A stretch of 64,000 nt of DNA from Clostridium sp. JN-9 (GTDB lineage Bacteria; Bacillota; Clostridia; Clostridiales; Clostridiaceae), in the NCBI RefSeq assembly GCF_004103695.1, contig NZ_CP035280.1, positions 2,852,001 through 2,916,000 of the forward strand. Reading direction: 5' to 3'. This document shows, in pieces, positions 48,026-56,690 of this stretch; the stretch's first letter is position 1; each line of letters starts with the position of its first letter. The notes beneath the pieces were generated by a model, which had not been told where the DNA came from, ran no database searches, and was given only the letters and a program-made list of their open reading frames with translations. Position numbers and translations under genes: made by a program.

Positions 48026-48054
48026 CAAAAAGGCTGCAGTTTTTCTGCAGCTTT
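48026..48054 (-). terminator. Leader terminator ahead of cysS
   Basis: On the minus strand GCTGCAG, AAAAA and CTGCAGC form a 7-bp stem and tight loop followed by CTTTTT. It lies about 45 bases past a probable transcription start and 115 bases before cysS, so it would stop the transcript early unless read through. Confidence 0.7.
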
Positions 48055-48104
48055 AAATATTCTTACCATAATAGTAAACCAACAAAAACTTTGTTTATGT
48101 CTAT

Positions 48105-48132
48105 ATTTTATCATAAAAATATAAAAGTTCAA
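48105..48132 (-). promoter_or_regulatory. Promoter of the cysS leader
   Basis: On the minus strand TTGAAC (48132-48127) and TAAAAT (48110-48105) are 16 bases apart. Transcription would start near 48098. A 15-codon frame (MVRIFKAAEKLQPFW) starts at 48069 and overlaps the terminator stem, but its ribosome site is weak and it has no cysteine codon. Confidence 0.55.
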
Positions 48133-48176
48133 TGTTTAGGTTTACATTGTTTTTTGTGAAGTTTTTGTGAAATTTC

Positions 48177-48235
48177 GTTAATTAATTAACTGAATTTGTT
48201 GCTTTTATTTAGACTTAATATTATAATTATATTAT
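48177..48235 (+). promoter_or_regulatory. Promoter with Rex-like and PerR-like palindromes before the flavodiiron gene
   Basis: GTTAATTAATTAAC at 48177-48190 is a perfect palindrome matching 11 of 14 fixed positions of the Rex site TTGTTAA-N4-TTAACAA. TTGTTG at 48196-48201 and TATTAT 17 bases later form a promoter. TTATAATTATATTAT at 48221-48235 overlaps the -10 region and partly matches the PerR box. Both regulators control oxygen or redox genes in clostridia, but assignment is by eye. Confidence 0.5.
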
Positions 48236-48276
48236 TAATAATAGTTATTAATTAATAATACTTGGAGGGATATATT

Positions 48277-50829
48277 ATGAAAGCTATGGAAGTTAAAAAG
48301 GACATTTATTGGATTGGAGCTCTTGATCCAAATTTGAGAACATTTGATATTGTTATGCATACACCATATGGCACAACATACAATTCTTATATTGTAAAAG
48401 GAAGCGAAAAAACTGCTGTTGTTGAAACTGTAAAAGAGAAATTCTTTGATCAATATATTGACAGATTAAATTCATTAAATATTGACCCTTCTAAGATAGA
48501 TTATATAATAGTTGATCATACTGAACCTGATCATGCAGGATCTATTGCAAAACTGCTGGACATAGCCAAAAATGCAGTAGTTGTAGGATCTGCTGCTGCA
48601 ATAAAATTTTCAAAAGCTATAGCAAACAGAGACTTTAAGTCCCTCGTGGTAAATAATGGTGATACACTGAGTCTTGGAAATAAAACTTTAAAGTTCATTT
48701 CTGCGCCAATGCTGCATTGGCCTGATACAATTTATACTTATGCAGAAGAGGACAAGTTACTTTTTACATGTGATTCCTTCGGTGCACATTACTGTAATGA
48801 AAATGTATTTAATGACTTAAATCCAAGTCAAAAGGATTATAATGAAGCATTAAAACATTATTTTGACTGCATTATCTCACCCTTTAAGCCTTATGTATTA
48901 AAGGCAATAGATAAAATTAAGGATCTTGATATAGATATGATTTGCACTGGACATGGCCCTATACTTAGGGAAAATCCATGGAAAGTTGTTAATCTGTATA
49001 AGGAATGGAGCCTTCCTAAACAAAAGGACAATAATGATGGCAATATAGTAATGTGCTACGTTTCAGCTTATGGCTATACAGAATCCATAGCCAATAAGAT
49101 TGAAGAGGGTGTCAAATCAGCTGGCAATTTTAATTTTAAAAAATATGATGTGGAACATAATGAAATACCTGACATAATAGAAAAAATAAATGATGCAGAC
49201 GGGTTATTATTTGGCTCACCTACAATGTTAGGCGATGCACTAAAGCCAATTTGGGAAGTTTTATACTCTCTTAATCCTATAATACACGGAGGCAAGATTG
49301 CTGCTGTTTTTGGATCCTATGGCTGGAGCGGCGAAGCAGTAAGAAACATGGAAGAAAGATTAAAACAGTTAAGGATGAACATAATTAAACCTGGTCTCAG
49401 GATAAACTTTAAACCAACAGAAGATGAACTTAAGCAGGCATATAATTTTGGACAAAGTTTTGCAAAAAAAATTCAGGAAAAACTGAGCAAGGGTGTAAAA
49501 CCAAGTAAGCCTGCAACTCTTAAAAAATGGAAATGCTTAATCTGCGGTGAGATTTTTGAAGGTGCTGAGCCGCCAAAAATTTGCCCTGTCTGTGGAGCTA
49601 CACAAGACCAATTTATTGAGGTTCAGGACAGCGTTAAAACATTTGCCAATGATACTGATGAAAAGTTTGTTATCATAGGCAATGGTGCAGCTGGATATTA
49701 TGCTGCTGAAAGTATCAGAAGCAGAAATAAAAAAGCAGGTATCCAGTTTATCAGCGGAGAAAGCAAACCATGCTATTACAGACCTGTATTATCAGATTAC
49801 CTGAATTCTGAAATTGAAGATAAGGATTTTTATGTAACCAATAAAGATTGGTACAATGATAACAATATAAAGCTTACTTTAAATTCCTTTGTAAATAAAA
49901 TTGATACTAAAAATAAGAAAGTATTTTTGAACAATGGAGCTGAAGCAGAATATGATAAACTTATTCTTGCAAATGGCAGTTCCAACTTTATCCCTCCAAT
50001 TCCCGGAAACACAAAGGAAGGTGTATTTACTTTAAAATATCTAAGTGATGCAGATAAAATTAAAGCTTACTTTACCAAGGTTAAAAAGGCAGTTGTTATC
50101 GGCGGCGGTTTATTAGGCCTGGAAGCTGCCTGGGAAATGAAAAAAGCAGGATTGGACGTTACTGTAGTAGAATTCTTTGACAGACTTCTTCCAAGACAGC
50201 TTGATAAAGAAGGAGCTGAAATATTTAAGAAGATAGTTGATAACTCAGGTGTGAAAATAATATTAGGCAGCTCAGCAGTTGAAATATTAGGTGACAGTAA
50301 TGTAACAGGTATAAAATTAAACAATGGTGAAACTTTAGACTGCGAAATGGTTCTGTTTTCCGTTGGAATACGTCCTAATAAAGCATTAGCTGAAGCAGCT
50401 GGAATAAAATGCGATAAGGGTATTTTAGTAAACGACAAAATGATGACTAATATTGACTCCGTTTATGCCTGCGGTGATGTTGCACAGATTAATGGAAGAG
50501 TATACGGTAACTGGCCAGCTGCCGTAGGAATGGGCAAAGTAGCTGGAGCCAATGCCTGTGGTGATGAATCATATTTTAATGATTTTGTTTCATCTGTTGT
50601 ATTTTCATCGATGAATGCAGATTTATTTTCCTGCGGGTCCTTTGATGAAGGATGTGAAGAACTTGCAGTTAAAGATGCTTCAAAGGGTATATATAAAAAA
50701 TTATTCTTTAAAAATGACAAGCTTGTTGGAGCAATGCTCATAGGTGATACAAAGAAATCAGGCAAAATTACATTAGCCATCCAAAGTGGTAAAACCTTTA
50801 ATGATGTATTAACAGAAAATCTTCTTTAA
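48277..50829 (+). CDS. Class F flavodiiron protein with rubredoxin and NADH:rubredoxin reductase domains
   Basis: Single-chain oxygen reductase, 850 aa. The diiron beta-lactamase domain (1-250) has HTEPDH (His81, Glu83, Asp85, His86), His147, Asp166 and His226; the flavodoxin domain spans about 255-400; a short-spaced rubredoxin follows (Cys420, Cys423, Cys436, Cys439, only 12 residues between pairs); and an FAD/NADH reductase occupies about 463-850 (IIGNGAAGYYAAE, IGGGLLGLEAA, ACGDVA). It resembles the FDP_F described in C. difficile. NADH electrons would pass FAD, iron, FMN, then reduce O2 to water in one polypeptide. ATG start after GGAGGG; own promoter; bidirectional terminator. Confidence 0.93.
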   Translation: MKAMEVKKDIYWIGALDPNLRTFDIVMHTPYGTTYNSYIVKGSEKTAVVETVKEKFFDQYIDRLNSLNIDPSKIDYIIVDHTEPDHAGSIAKLLDIAKNAVVVGSAAAIKFSKAIANRDFKSLVVNNGDTLSLGNKTLKFISAPMLHWPDTIYTYAEEDKLLFTCDSFGAHYCNENVFNDLNPSQKDYNEALKHYFDCIISPFKPYVLKAIDKIKDLDIDMICTGHGPILRENPWKVVNLYKEWSLPKQKDNNDGNIVMCYVSAYGYTESIANKIEEGVKSAGNFNFKKYDVEHNEIPDIIEKINDADGLLFGSPTMLGDALKPIWEVLYSLNPIIHGGKIAAVFGSYGWSGEAVRNMEERLKQLRMNIIKPGLRINFKPTEDELKQAYNFGQSFAKKIQEKLSKGVKPSKPATLKKWKCLICGEIFEGAEPPKICPVCGATQDQFIEVQDSVKTFANDTDEKFVIIGNGAAGYYAAESIRSRNKKAGIQFISGESKPCYYRPVLSDYLNSEIEDKDFYVTNKDWYNDNNIKLTLNSFVNKIDTKNKKVFLNNGAEAEYDKLILANGSSNFIPPIPGNTKEGVFTLKYLSDADKIKAYFTKVKKAVVIGGGLLGLEAAWEMKKAGLDVTVVEFFDRLLPRQLDKEGAEIFKKIVDNSGVKIILGSSAVEILGDSNVTGIKLNNGETLDCEMVLFSVGIRPNKALAEAAGIKCDKGILVNDKMMTNIDSVYACGDVAQINGRVYGNWPAAVGMGKVAGANACGDESYFNDFVSSVVFSSMNADLFSCGSFDEGCEELAVKDASKGIYKKLFFKNDKLVGAMLIGDTKKSGKITLAIQSGKTFNDVLTENLL

Positions 50830-50834
50830 AAAGA

Positions 50835-50869
50835 ATTCCCAGAAGTGTGATGCTTCTGGGAATATTTTT
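50835..50869. terminator. Bidirectional terminator between the flavodiiron and YihY genes
   Basis: ATTCCCAGAAG and CTTCTGGGAAT form an 11-bp stem with a 7-base loop. TTTTT follows on the plus strand, and AAAAAG precedes it for the minus-strand gene. It serves the two convergent genes. Confidence 0.85.
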
Positions 50870-51707
50870 ATTTATGAAACTTTTCAATGCCTTCTCTGTC
50901 AAATGCCAAAACAGCATTTATTTCTCCTCCTAAGATAATAATTATAGAAGTAATAAAAAGCCATGTTAATAATATTATCACAGCACCTATGCTGCCATAT
51001 AACATAGAATAATTTCCGAAGTGATTTACATAAAATGCAAAACCAAATGAAGCAATAAGCCATCCTGCTGTAGAAAATAGTGCTCCAGGCATTATATCTT
51101 TCCAATTCAGCCTTCTGCTTGGAGTAAAGTGATATAGTGCTGCAAATATGAATACCATGGACAGCATTATTATTATATATCTGATTAAATCCCATAAATA
51201 TTTTAATTCTGTAGAAAAGCCAAGCCACTTTATTCCAGCTGTCCATATGGTTTCCCCAAATACAAGAAGAATTACGGTTAAAATTATTATAAATGTCAGT
51301 GCTATAGTACATAAGACTGCCACAAGCTGTACCCTAAAATAAGATCTCTTTTCATTCTCATCATAGGCTTTATTTAATCCTTTTATTACTGCATTAAAAC
51401 CGCTGGAGGCAGTCCAGATTGTTATAATTAAACTTAATGACAATAGATTTGTATTTTTTGTATCAAAAACCTCAATTATTGTATTTTGAATTAATGCAAA
51501 TGCATTTATTGGTAGTATGTCCTTAAGTACAGAAAGCACATCAGATCCGCTGATAGGACTAAAACCTGCCAGTGTAAGTAAAAATATTAAAAAAGGGAAA
51601 AAGGCAAGCAGTAAACTATATGAAAGTTGAGATGCTAATGCTAAAACATCATCTGCTGAAAATCTCTTAGCCAGATTAACCAGATCTTTTACTATTTGAT
51701 GCTTCAT
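50868..51707 (-). CDS. YihY/BrkB-family membrane protein
   Basis: 279 aa with about six membrane helices. Family signatures LASQLSYSLLLAFFPFLIFLL, the central SSGFNAVIKGLNKAYDENEKR and the late FTPSRRLNWKDIMPGALFSTAGW region are clear. Often mislabelled ribonuclease BN; the role is envelope-related but unsettled. It lies 37 bases after the histidine kinase gene in the same direction, without an obvious terminator between. Confidence 0.88.
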   Translation of the reverse strand: MKHQIVKDLVNLAKRFSADDVLALASQLSYSLLLAFFPFLIFLLTLAGFSPISGSDVLSVLKDILPINAFALIQNTIIEVFDTKNTNLLSLSLIITIWTASSGFNAVIKGLNKAYDENEKRSYFRVQLVAVLCTIALTFIIILTVILLVFGETIWTAGIKWLGFSTELKYLWDLIRYIIIMLSMVFIFAALYHFTPSRRLNWKDIMPGALFSTAGWLIASFGFAFYVNHFGNYSMLYGSIGAVIILLTWLFITSIIIILGGEINAVLAFDREGIEKFHK

Positions 51708-51743
51708 TTTTTCAGCTCCCTTAGAATCCTTACTTTGTATTTA

Positions 51744-53225
51744 TTATATGCTTTTTAGTTTAAAATAAAACATTGCGCCCTTTTCTGTATTATTAACACC
51801 ATATTCACTTTGATGAAGTTCCAATATATTCTTAACTATAGCAAGTCCAATACCTGTGCCTCCAAGCTTTCTGTTTCTTGATTTATCAATTTTATAAAAG
51901 TTATCCCATATTCTTTTCTGCTCTTCTTCTGGTATATGTTTACCGCTGTTTTCAACCTCCACTATAACCCATTTACCATCCTTTTTCATTTCTATTTTTA
52001 TAAAGCCATTGTCATCAACATGTCTTATTGCATTTGTTAACAGATTGTTTAAAACCTGTTCTATTCTGTCCCAATCCGCATCTACCTTCTGATTTTTCAG
52101 CAGATTTACCCGTAAATCTATATTTTTTTCTGAAATTATTGCAGAAAACTTCCTGACTATTTGTGATATAAGCTCATCAATATAAAATTTCTCTTTTATG
52201 AGCTTAAAATTTCCAGACTCTAACTGGGATAAATCCAGCATATCACATACTAAATTACTCATTCTTCTGGATTCATCTATAATAACATCCAAATAGTAAT
52301 CTCTATCTTCATCTACCACCACATTATCCTTCAGTGCCTCCGCATACCCGTCTATTAAGCTTATTGGAGTCTTTAATTCATGAGAAACTGCAGCAGTAAA
52401 TTCCTTTCTCATTTTTTCCAATGTTCTTTCATGCTTTATATCATTTTCTAACCTTTCATTTGCCCCTCTTAGTGATGTTAATGCATTATCCAGGTTTTCA
52501 GATAAGAAGTTCAATGATGAGGCAAGATTTCCTATCTCATCTTCACTTTTTATATTGCATCTTTCTGAGAAATCAAGTTTGGCCATTTTGGATGCAGTTG
52601 AATTTATTTTTATCAGTGGTTTAGATATCATATTAGAATAAACAAATGAAAGTATTACTATGAGGAAAACTGCTCCTATATAAAAGTAAAGATAAAATTC
52701 TTTAATTACAATAGCAGCCTCATTTACTGGCTGCAGGGATGATATTACAAATACGAATTCTTTTTTACTGCTGTCTGCGGAAAAGCAAACAACATTTTTC
52801 GTTTCAAATTCCTTTGTATCAGTTATAATTGTATTTACTTCATCGTCCATATTACTAAATGCACTTACATTGATATTAAGCTGTCTTATTACCTCATTTA
52901 TAATTCTGATTTTCCCTGCATCACTTTTTTCATTTCCTGACTTTATTGTAAATTTCAGCTGGCCATATCTATCTAATATTGCAACTTTAGCACTGTTCTC
53001 TTCCTCAAAATTTTTAATTAATTCTGTAGTTTTATTCAAATCATTAGTTTTATTGTACTCTGTCATAAACTTTACAAGATTATTCTTCAGATTACTTTTC
53101 TTTTTACTTATATAAAACTTTTCAAAAAATACTGATTGAATCACAAGAGTAGTGCTTAGAAATGCAATAAATACCACAGTAGTTATGAGAAAAAGCTTGG
53201 CTGTGATACTTTTTTTTATTTTCAT
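51744..53225 (-). CDS. Sensor histidine kinase
   Basis: 493 aa: two membrane helices (about 10-30 and 168-190) around an extracellular sensor, a HAMP linker (about 190-245), HisKA with AVSHELKTPISLIDGYAEAL and an HATPase domain with NLLTNAIRH and GTGIGLAIVKNILE. It overlaps the response regulator gene by four bases. The stimulus is not evident. Confidence 0.94.
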   Translation of the reverse strand: MKIKKSITAKLFLITTVVFIAFLSTTLVIQSVFFEKFYISKKKSNLKNNLVKFMTEYNKTNDLNKTTELIKNFEEENSAKVAILDRYGQLKFTIKSGNEKSDAGKIRIINEVIRQLNINVSAFSNMDDEVNTIITDTKEFETKNVVCFSADSSKKEFVFVISSLQPVNEAAIVIKEFYLYFYIGAVFLIVILSFVYSNMISKPLIKINSTASKMAKLDFSERCNIKSEDEIGNLASSLNFLSENLDNALTSLRGANERLENDIKHERTLEKMRKEFTAAVSHELKTPISLIDGYAEALKDNVVVDEDRDYYLDVIIDESRRMSNLVCDMLDLSQLESGNFKLIKEKFYIDELISQIVRKFSAIISEKNIDLRVNLLKNQKVDADWDRIEQVLNNLLTNAIRHVDDNGFIKIEMKKDGKWVIVEVENSGKHIPEEEQKRIWDNFYKIDKSRNRKLGGTGIGLAIVKNILELHQSEYGVNNTEKGAMFYFKLKSI

Positions 53226-53899
53226 CTTTTCACCTCAAATTTATACCCGCTTCCCCTTACTGTGGAAATCAAATATGCCTTATCTCCAAGCTTTTCTCTT
53301 AGTCTTTTTATATGAGTATCAACAGTTCTTAAGTCTCCAAAATAATCCATGCCCCAGACTGCATTTAATATTTTCTCTCTGCTTAAAGAAATATCCTTAT
53401 TTCTTATAAAATATGTTAACAGTTCAAATTCTTTAGGTGATAAATATATTTCATTTTTATCTATAGTAACAATATGGGCTTCTTCGTCAACTGTGAGCCC
53501 ATCAAAATTATCTCTTAAATTATCAACTTTAGTAAAATACACTCTTTTAATTAATGCATTTATCTTAGCTACCAAAACTTTAGGGCTAAAGGGTTTAGTT
53601 TCATAATTGTCTGTGCCCAGCTGAAAGCCAAGTAATTTATCATCGTCTTCTCCTTTAGCTGTCAGCATCAGTATAGGAACATCTGATTTTTTTCTAAGTT
53701 CGCTGCATGTAGTCCATCCGTCCATAACAGGCATCATTACATCCAAAACTACTAAATGTACTTTATTTGCAGCAAATATCTTTAGAGCCTGTTCACCATT
53801 TTCAGCCTCAATAATATTATAGCCTTCTCTCTTTAAATATAATCCAATGAGAGATCTCATTCTTTCTTCATCATCAACAATTAAAATTGTTTCACCCAT
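53222..53899 (-). CDS. OmpR/PhoB-family response regulator
   Basis: 225 aa: receiver domain with phospho-acceptor Asp53 in VVLDVMMPVMDGW and switch residues Thr80 and Lys102 (the lysine loop reads TDNYETKPF rather than ADDYLTKPF), then a winged helix (about 130-225, LSPKEFELLTYFIRN, VDTHIKRLREKLG). The start is the second ATG, six bases after GGAGAG; the first ATG touches that site. Expressed with the kinase. A small membrane-protein gene lies divergently upstream. Confidence 0.93.
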   Translation of the reverse strand: MGETILIVDDEERMRSLIGLYLKREGYNIIEAENGEQALKIFAANKVHLVVLDVMMPVMDGWTTCSELRKKSDVPILMLTAKGEDDDKLLGFQLGTDNYETKPFSPKVLVAKINALIKRVYFTKVDNLRDNFDGLTVDEEAHIVTIDKNEIYLSPKEFELLTYFIRNKDISLSREKILNAVWGMDYFGDLRTVDTHIKRLREKLGDKAYLISTVRGSGYKFEVKR

Positions 53900-53993
53900 A
53901 TTCATCTCTCCATTTTATAATTAATTAAAATCTTAAAATAATGCATATTTAGATATTTTTATATTAAATGTACCTAGTTACACTTGTATGTCA

Positions 53994-54054
53994 AATTTGT
54001 TAATAACTTATTAACAAATTAGGGTTGAATAAAAAGTCATCTGACAATATAATG
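53994..54054 (+). promoter_or_regulatory. Promoter of the 58-aa gene with an upstream inverted repeat
   Basis: TTGAAT at 54026-54031, a 17-base spacer and TATAAT at 54049-54054 form a strong promoter. Immediately upstream an inverted repeat with 13-base arms (53994-54007 and 54009-54021, one extra base in the left arm) could bind a regulator, perhaps the adjacent response regulator. Confidence 0.7.
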
Positions 54055-54090
54055 TATATATGTAATATCTTATTAAAGGAGGATGGTATT

Positions 54091-54267
54091 TTGAATAATG
54101 ATCCACATAACCATACCTATGATAACTTTTTTAAAGTTAAGAGTCCTGACTTTAATCCAGAAGGTATAAAGGAAAATAAAATAAAGCCTGCTGGTAAATT
54201 TCACTTCCTGCAATTTATACCAGTAGCATTAATTATAGCTGCTATACTATATTTTGTATTCAGGTAA
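54091..54267 (+). CDS. Small single-pass membrane protein
   Basis: 58 aa. The TTG at 54091 follows AAAGGAGG by eight bases, a strong site; an in-frame ATG further upstream has none and would be untranslated. The product is polar (NNDPHNHTYDNFF) and ends in a hydrophobic helix (about 38-57). Family unknown. It is divergent from the two-component genes and could be a target or modulator of that system. Confidence 0.7.
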   Translation: MNNDPHNHTYDNFFKVKSPDFNPEGIKENKIKPAGKFHFLQFIPVALIIAAILYFVFR

Positions 54268-54302
54268 TTATGTGTTTTATTTTTTATTATTAATAAAACT
54301 AC

Positions 54303-54334
54303 AGCTGCGCCTTATTAATATGCAGGCACAGCTT
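54303..54334 (+). terminator. Hairpin after the 58-aa gene
   Basis: AGCTGCGCCT and AGGCACAGCT pair with one mismatch around TATTAATATGC, followed by TTATA. It is a moderate terminator at a convergent junction with the prenyltransferase gene. Confidence 0.5.
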
Positions 54335-54364
54335 TATACACTATAAAAGGTATACTAATACATC

Positions 54365-55006
54365 TTAACCGCCTAATGTAACATCCTGCGTACTATACCA
54401 GCCCAGTGCATTTAAAAAATGTTCCGGCTTAAAATCAGGCCAGTAATCATCAACAACATAGAAATCCGAATAAATAGACTGTACAGGTAAGAAACCGCTT
54501 AATCTTCTCCTTCCGCCCCACCTGATAATCAGATCCACCCTTGATATATCTGAGGAATTAATATTGTTAATTATATTTTTTTTTGATCTATCTGCCATTT
54601 TCAGATTATTTAAGTCCCATTCCCATCCGTAATTTACAAGAAAATTAACTTTCAATCCACCTTTCCCAAAATTCTTTCTTTTTGTATATGGCAGCAATTC
54701 CGCCGGAAACATAGGTGAATCAGTATTCCCTACCACAAGAAGTGAGGCATCTTCTTTAGAAAGTATTTTAACTGCACCAATACAGGCCTTTGTAAATGCT
54801 TCCCTTTGCTTTACAGGTCGTTTAGTATTATCTGTAGTAAATCCATAATATGTAATCTCCTTAATTCCAGCCTGCTGACACAGCTTAAAAAGTTCCAGCC
54901 CTGGGCCTAATCCCAGTTCGTATCCTTTTTCCTTTGACATACCATTTGATTCAGCCCATCTTCTATTTCCATCTGGTATTATTCCAATGTGATTTGGTAT
55001 TCTCAT
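54365..55006 (-). CDS. Divergent cis-prenyltransferase (UppS-like)
   Basis: 213 aa against about 240-250 for a housekeeping undecaprenyl diphosphate synthase. The catalytic aspartate (Asp12) is in IIPDGNRRWA, where UppS usually has IMDGNGRWA, and the diphosphate-binding end reads IRWGGRRRLSGFLPVQSIYS instead of the usual RTSGE.RLSNFL form. WPDF, typical of the end, is present. The overall fold is preserved but the pocket differs, so product chain length may differ. Start ATG six bases after GGGGTG. It stands alone, without the usual frr or cdsA neighbours. Confidence 0.82.
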   Translation of the reverse strand: MRIPNHIGIIPDGNRRWAESNGMSKEKGYELGLGPGLELFKLCQQAGIKEITYYGFTTDNTKRPVKQREAFTKACIGAVKILSKEDASLLVVGNTDSPMFPAELLPYTKRKNFGKGGLKVNFLVNYGWEWDLNNLKMADRSKKNIINNINSSDISRVDLIIRWGGRRRLSGFLPVQSIYSDFYVVDDYWPDFKPEHFLNALGWYSTQDVTLGG

Positions 55007-55183
55007 ATTATTCACCCCTGATCCTATTATAATTTTTCATTTTAAACATATATTTTAGAATAGTATTTGCATAAATATGTTAAAAATACACAATTAAATT
55101 GTTAACTCTATATTTATTTTATGTATTAAATTATAATAAATATATTATATTAAATATTTTAAAAATATGCTGGAGGTTCTAAA

Positions 55184-55603
55184 ATGAATATTGCTGTAAT
55201 TGATGCCCAAGGCGGCGGTATTGGGCAGACAGTTGTAAAAAGGCTGCGCAGAGAATTTAAATCACAAATTAATATATTTGCATTAGGCACAAACAGCACT
55301 GCAGCATCAAATATGCTTAAAGCAGGCTCAGACTATGGTTTTACTGGAGAAGACTCTATAATATCATTTTGCCACACTAAGAAAGTAAATGCAATAATAG
55401 GCCCTATTGGAATCATGGCCAGCGGTGGAATAAATGGTGAAATCACTGCAGAAATATCTAAAAGCATATTTGAAATGGAATGTACTAAATATATTATTCC
55501 TCTTAGAAAGCATGGCATCTATATACCTGGTACCAGGAATCTGGAAATAAGGGAAATAATTGATGAAATAATTGAAGATATAAAATTAAAATTTTATGTT
55601 TAA
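55184..55603 (+). CDS. DUF3842 protein
   Basis: 139 aa, soluble, with a Rossmann-like opening IAVIDAQGGGIGQTVVKRL and a second glycine-rich segment IGPIGIMASGGINGEITAE. I place it with the DUF3842 group; no function is established. ATG start with TGGAGG upstream. The next gene follows after about 60 bases in the same direction. Confidence 0.78.
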   Translation: MNIAVIDAQGGGIGQTVVKRLRREFKSQINIFALGTNSTAASNMLKAGSDYGFTGEDSIISFCHTKKVNAIIGPIGIMASGGINGEITAEISKSIFEMECTKYIIPLRKHGIYIPGTRNLEIREIIDEIIEDIKLKFYV

Positions 55604-55662
55604 CAATTTCAATGCTTTTATCATATTATAAAATGTAATCTTTAATAGGAGTGTTTTGTAAT

Positions 55663-56055
55663 ATGTTCTATGATAACTACGATCTTTGGAGAGGCGACAT
55701 TTATGAGGATGAAGATTTTGATTTTATGCCTCCTCAAGCATTTTGTCCATTAGGATTCAGGCAGTTTAATCAGGCACCACCCATTGGTTCTCCGCAAGGT
55801 TTTATGCCTCCAAGTGGTCCTCCTCCATTAGCAGTCCCTCAAGAAAATCTGTACCAAATGAAAGCCGTATCTCCTGCATCACTTGGTCCATGCAGAAGAA
55901 GATTAGCATACCTGTGGTTAAATAATGGCAGATCTTTTTGGGCATGGATTGCCAACGTTGATAGAAGAAATGTTTCCGGATGGAGATGGAATGGAAGATC
56001 ATGGGTTAGATTTACAATGGATTTAAGAAGAATAAGACATTTTGCTTGTTTTTAG
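55663..56055 (+). CDS. Proline-rich N-terminus with Trp/Arg-rich C-terminal domain, function unknown
   Basis: 130 aa. The first 40 residues are acidic and aromatic (YDNYDLWRGDIYEDEDFDF), then a proline-rich stretch (PPIGSPQG, PPSGPPPL), then a compact basic C-terminal part rich in Trp and Arg (LNNGRSFWAWIANVDRR, GWRWNGRSWVRF). The composition resembles spore coat or surface-associated proteins of clostridia, but I recognise no family. Start is ATG with AGGAG 11 bases before, or a GTG within it. A strong terminator follows. Confidence 0.7.
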   Translation: MFYDNYDLWRGDIYEDEDFDFMPPQAFCPLGFRQFNQAPPIGSPQGFMPPSGPPPLAVPQENLYQMKAVSPASLGPCRRRLAYLWLNNGRSFWAWIANVDRRNVSGWRWNGRSWVRFTMDLRRIRHFACF

Positions 56056-56061
56056 TGCTGT

Positions 56062-56097
56062 AATAAGGCGGGCTTTAAAGAGCCTGCCTTATTTTTA
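56062..56097 (+). terminator. Intrinsic terminator after the Trp/Arg-rich protein gene
   Basis: AATAAGGCGGGCT and AGCCTGCCTTATT form a 13-bp stem with one mismatch around TTAAAG, followed by TTTT. It is shared with the convergent DUF1836 gene. Confidence 0.85.
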
Positions 56098-56102
56098 TAA
56101 AA

Positions 56103-56690
56103 CTATTTAAAGTACTTGTCTATTATTTTTTCTGCCATTCTTTTTTGAGTATTTGCACTGTTAATAAGGGATAGTACTATTAACAGTAACTTCTCATACT
56201 CATGCTGATCTTTAAAAATAAAATCTGTTTTTTCATCTATAAAATTTATTTTTTTCTCCATTGACTGCTGAAATTCTTCTGTATTGCATTTCTTTATAGC
56301 TAAGAAGCCTTCATATATTTTCTCTAGTTCAATAGATTCTTCATTATCCTTTTCAAAACTTTTTACTATTTTATCCATTAAAACTTTTATATCATTAATA
56401 GATAAACTCTGTTTTAGATTGTAAATCAATATCATCATTATTATATGATTCTTAGAATACTTTTTATTTTTAATAGGAATCAGTATTTTGTCCTTTGAAT
56501 AATTATTTATCATGGTTTTTGTAAGTATCTTGTCCTGTTCACTTCGCTTAGATCCCTTTAAACCATTTTCAAATAAGGTTATTACCTGATCCATATATAA
56601 ATCCAGATTTGGTATGTCACTTAAAAGTATGTCCTCCTGTAAATTCAATTCACTAATTGTATTAATTAATTCATCATTTAAATTATCCAT
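56103..56690 (-). CDS. DUF1836 protein
   Basis: 195 aa, soluble, mostly helical. ILTKTMINNYSKDKILIPIK followed by KKYSKNHIIMMILIYNLK is the DUF1836 hallmark and resembles a MerR-like winged helix, so DNA binding is plausible though not shown. ATG start with GGAGTGATAAT upstream. It runs toward the previous gene and shares its terminator. Confidence 0.8.
   Translation of the reverse strand: MDNLNDELINTISELNLQEDILLSDIPNLDLYMDQVITLFENGLKGSKRSEQDKILTKTMINNYSKDKILIPIKNKKYSKNHIIMMILIYNLKQSLSINDIKVLMDKIVKSFEKDNEESIELEKIYEGFLAIKKCNTEEFQQSMEKKINFIDEKTDFIFKDQHEYEKLLLIVLSLINSANTQKRMAEKIIDKYFK

Noticed and set aside
47912-48260. T-box riboswitch before cysS
   Set aside because: A terminator is present, but the conserved antiterminator core and a cysteine specifier loop were not found, and the leader is too short.
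54025-54090. Upstream ATG for the 58-aa membrane protein
   Set aside because: It overlaps the -35 and -10 boxes of the promoter, so it would not be transcribed; the TTG at 54091 has AAAGGAGG.
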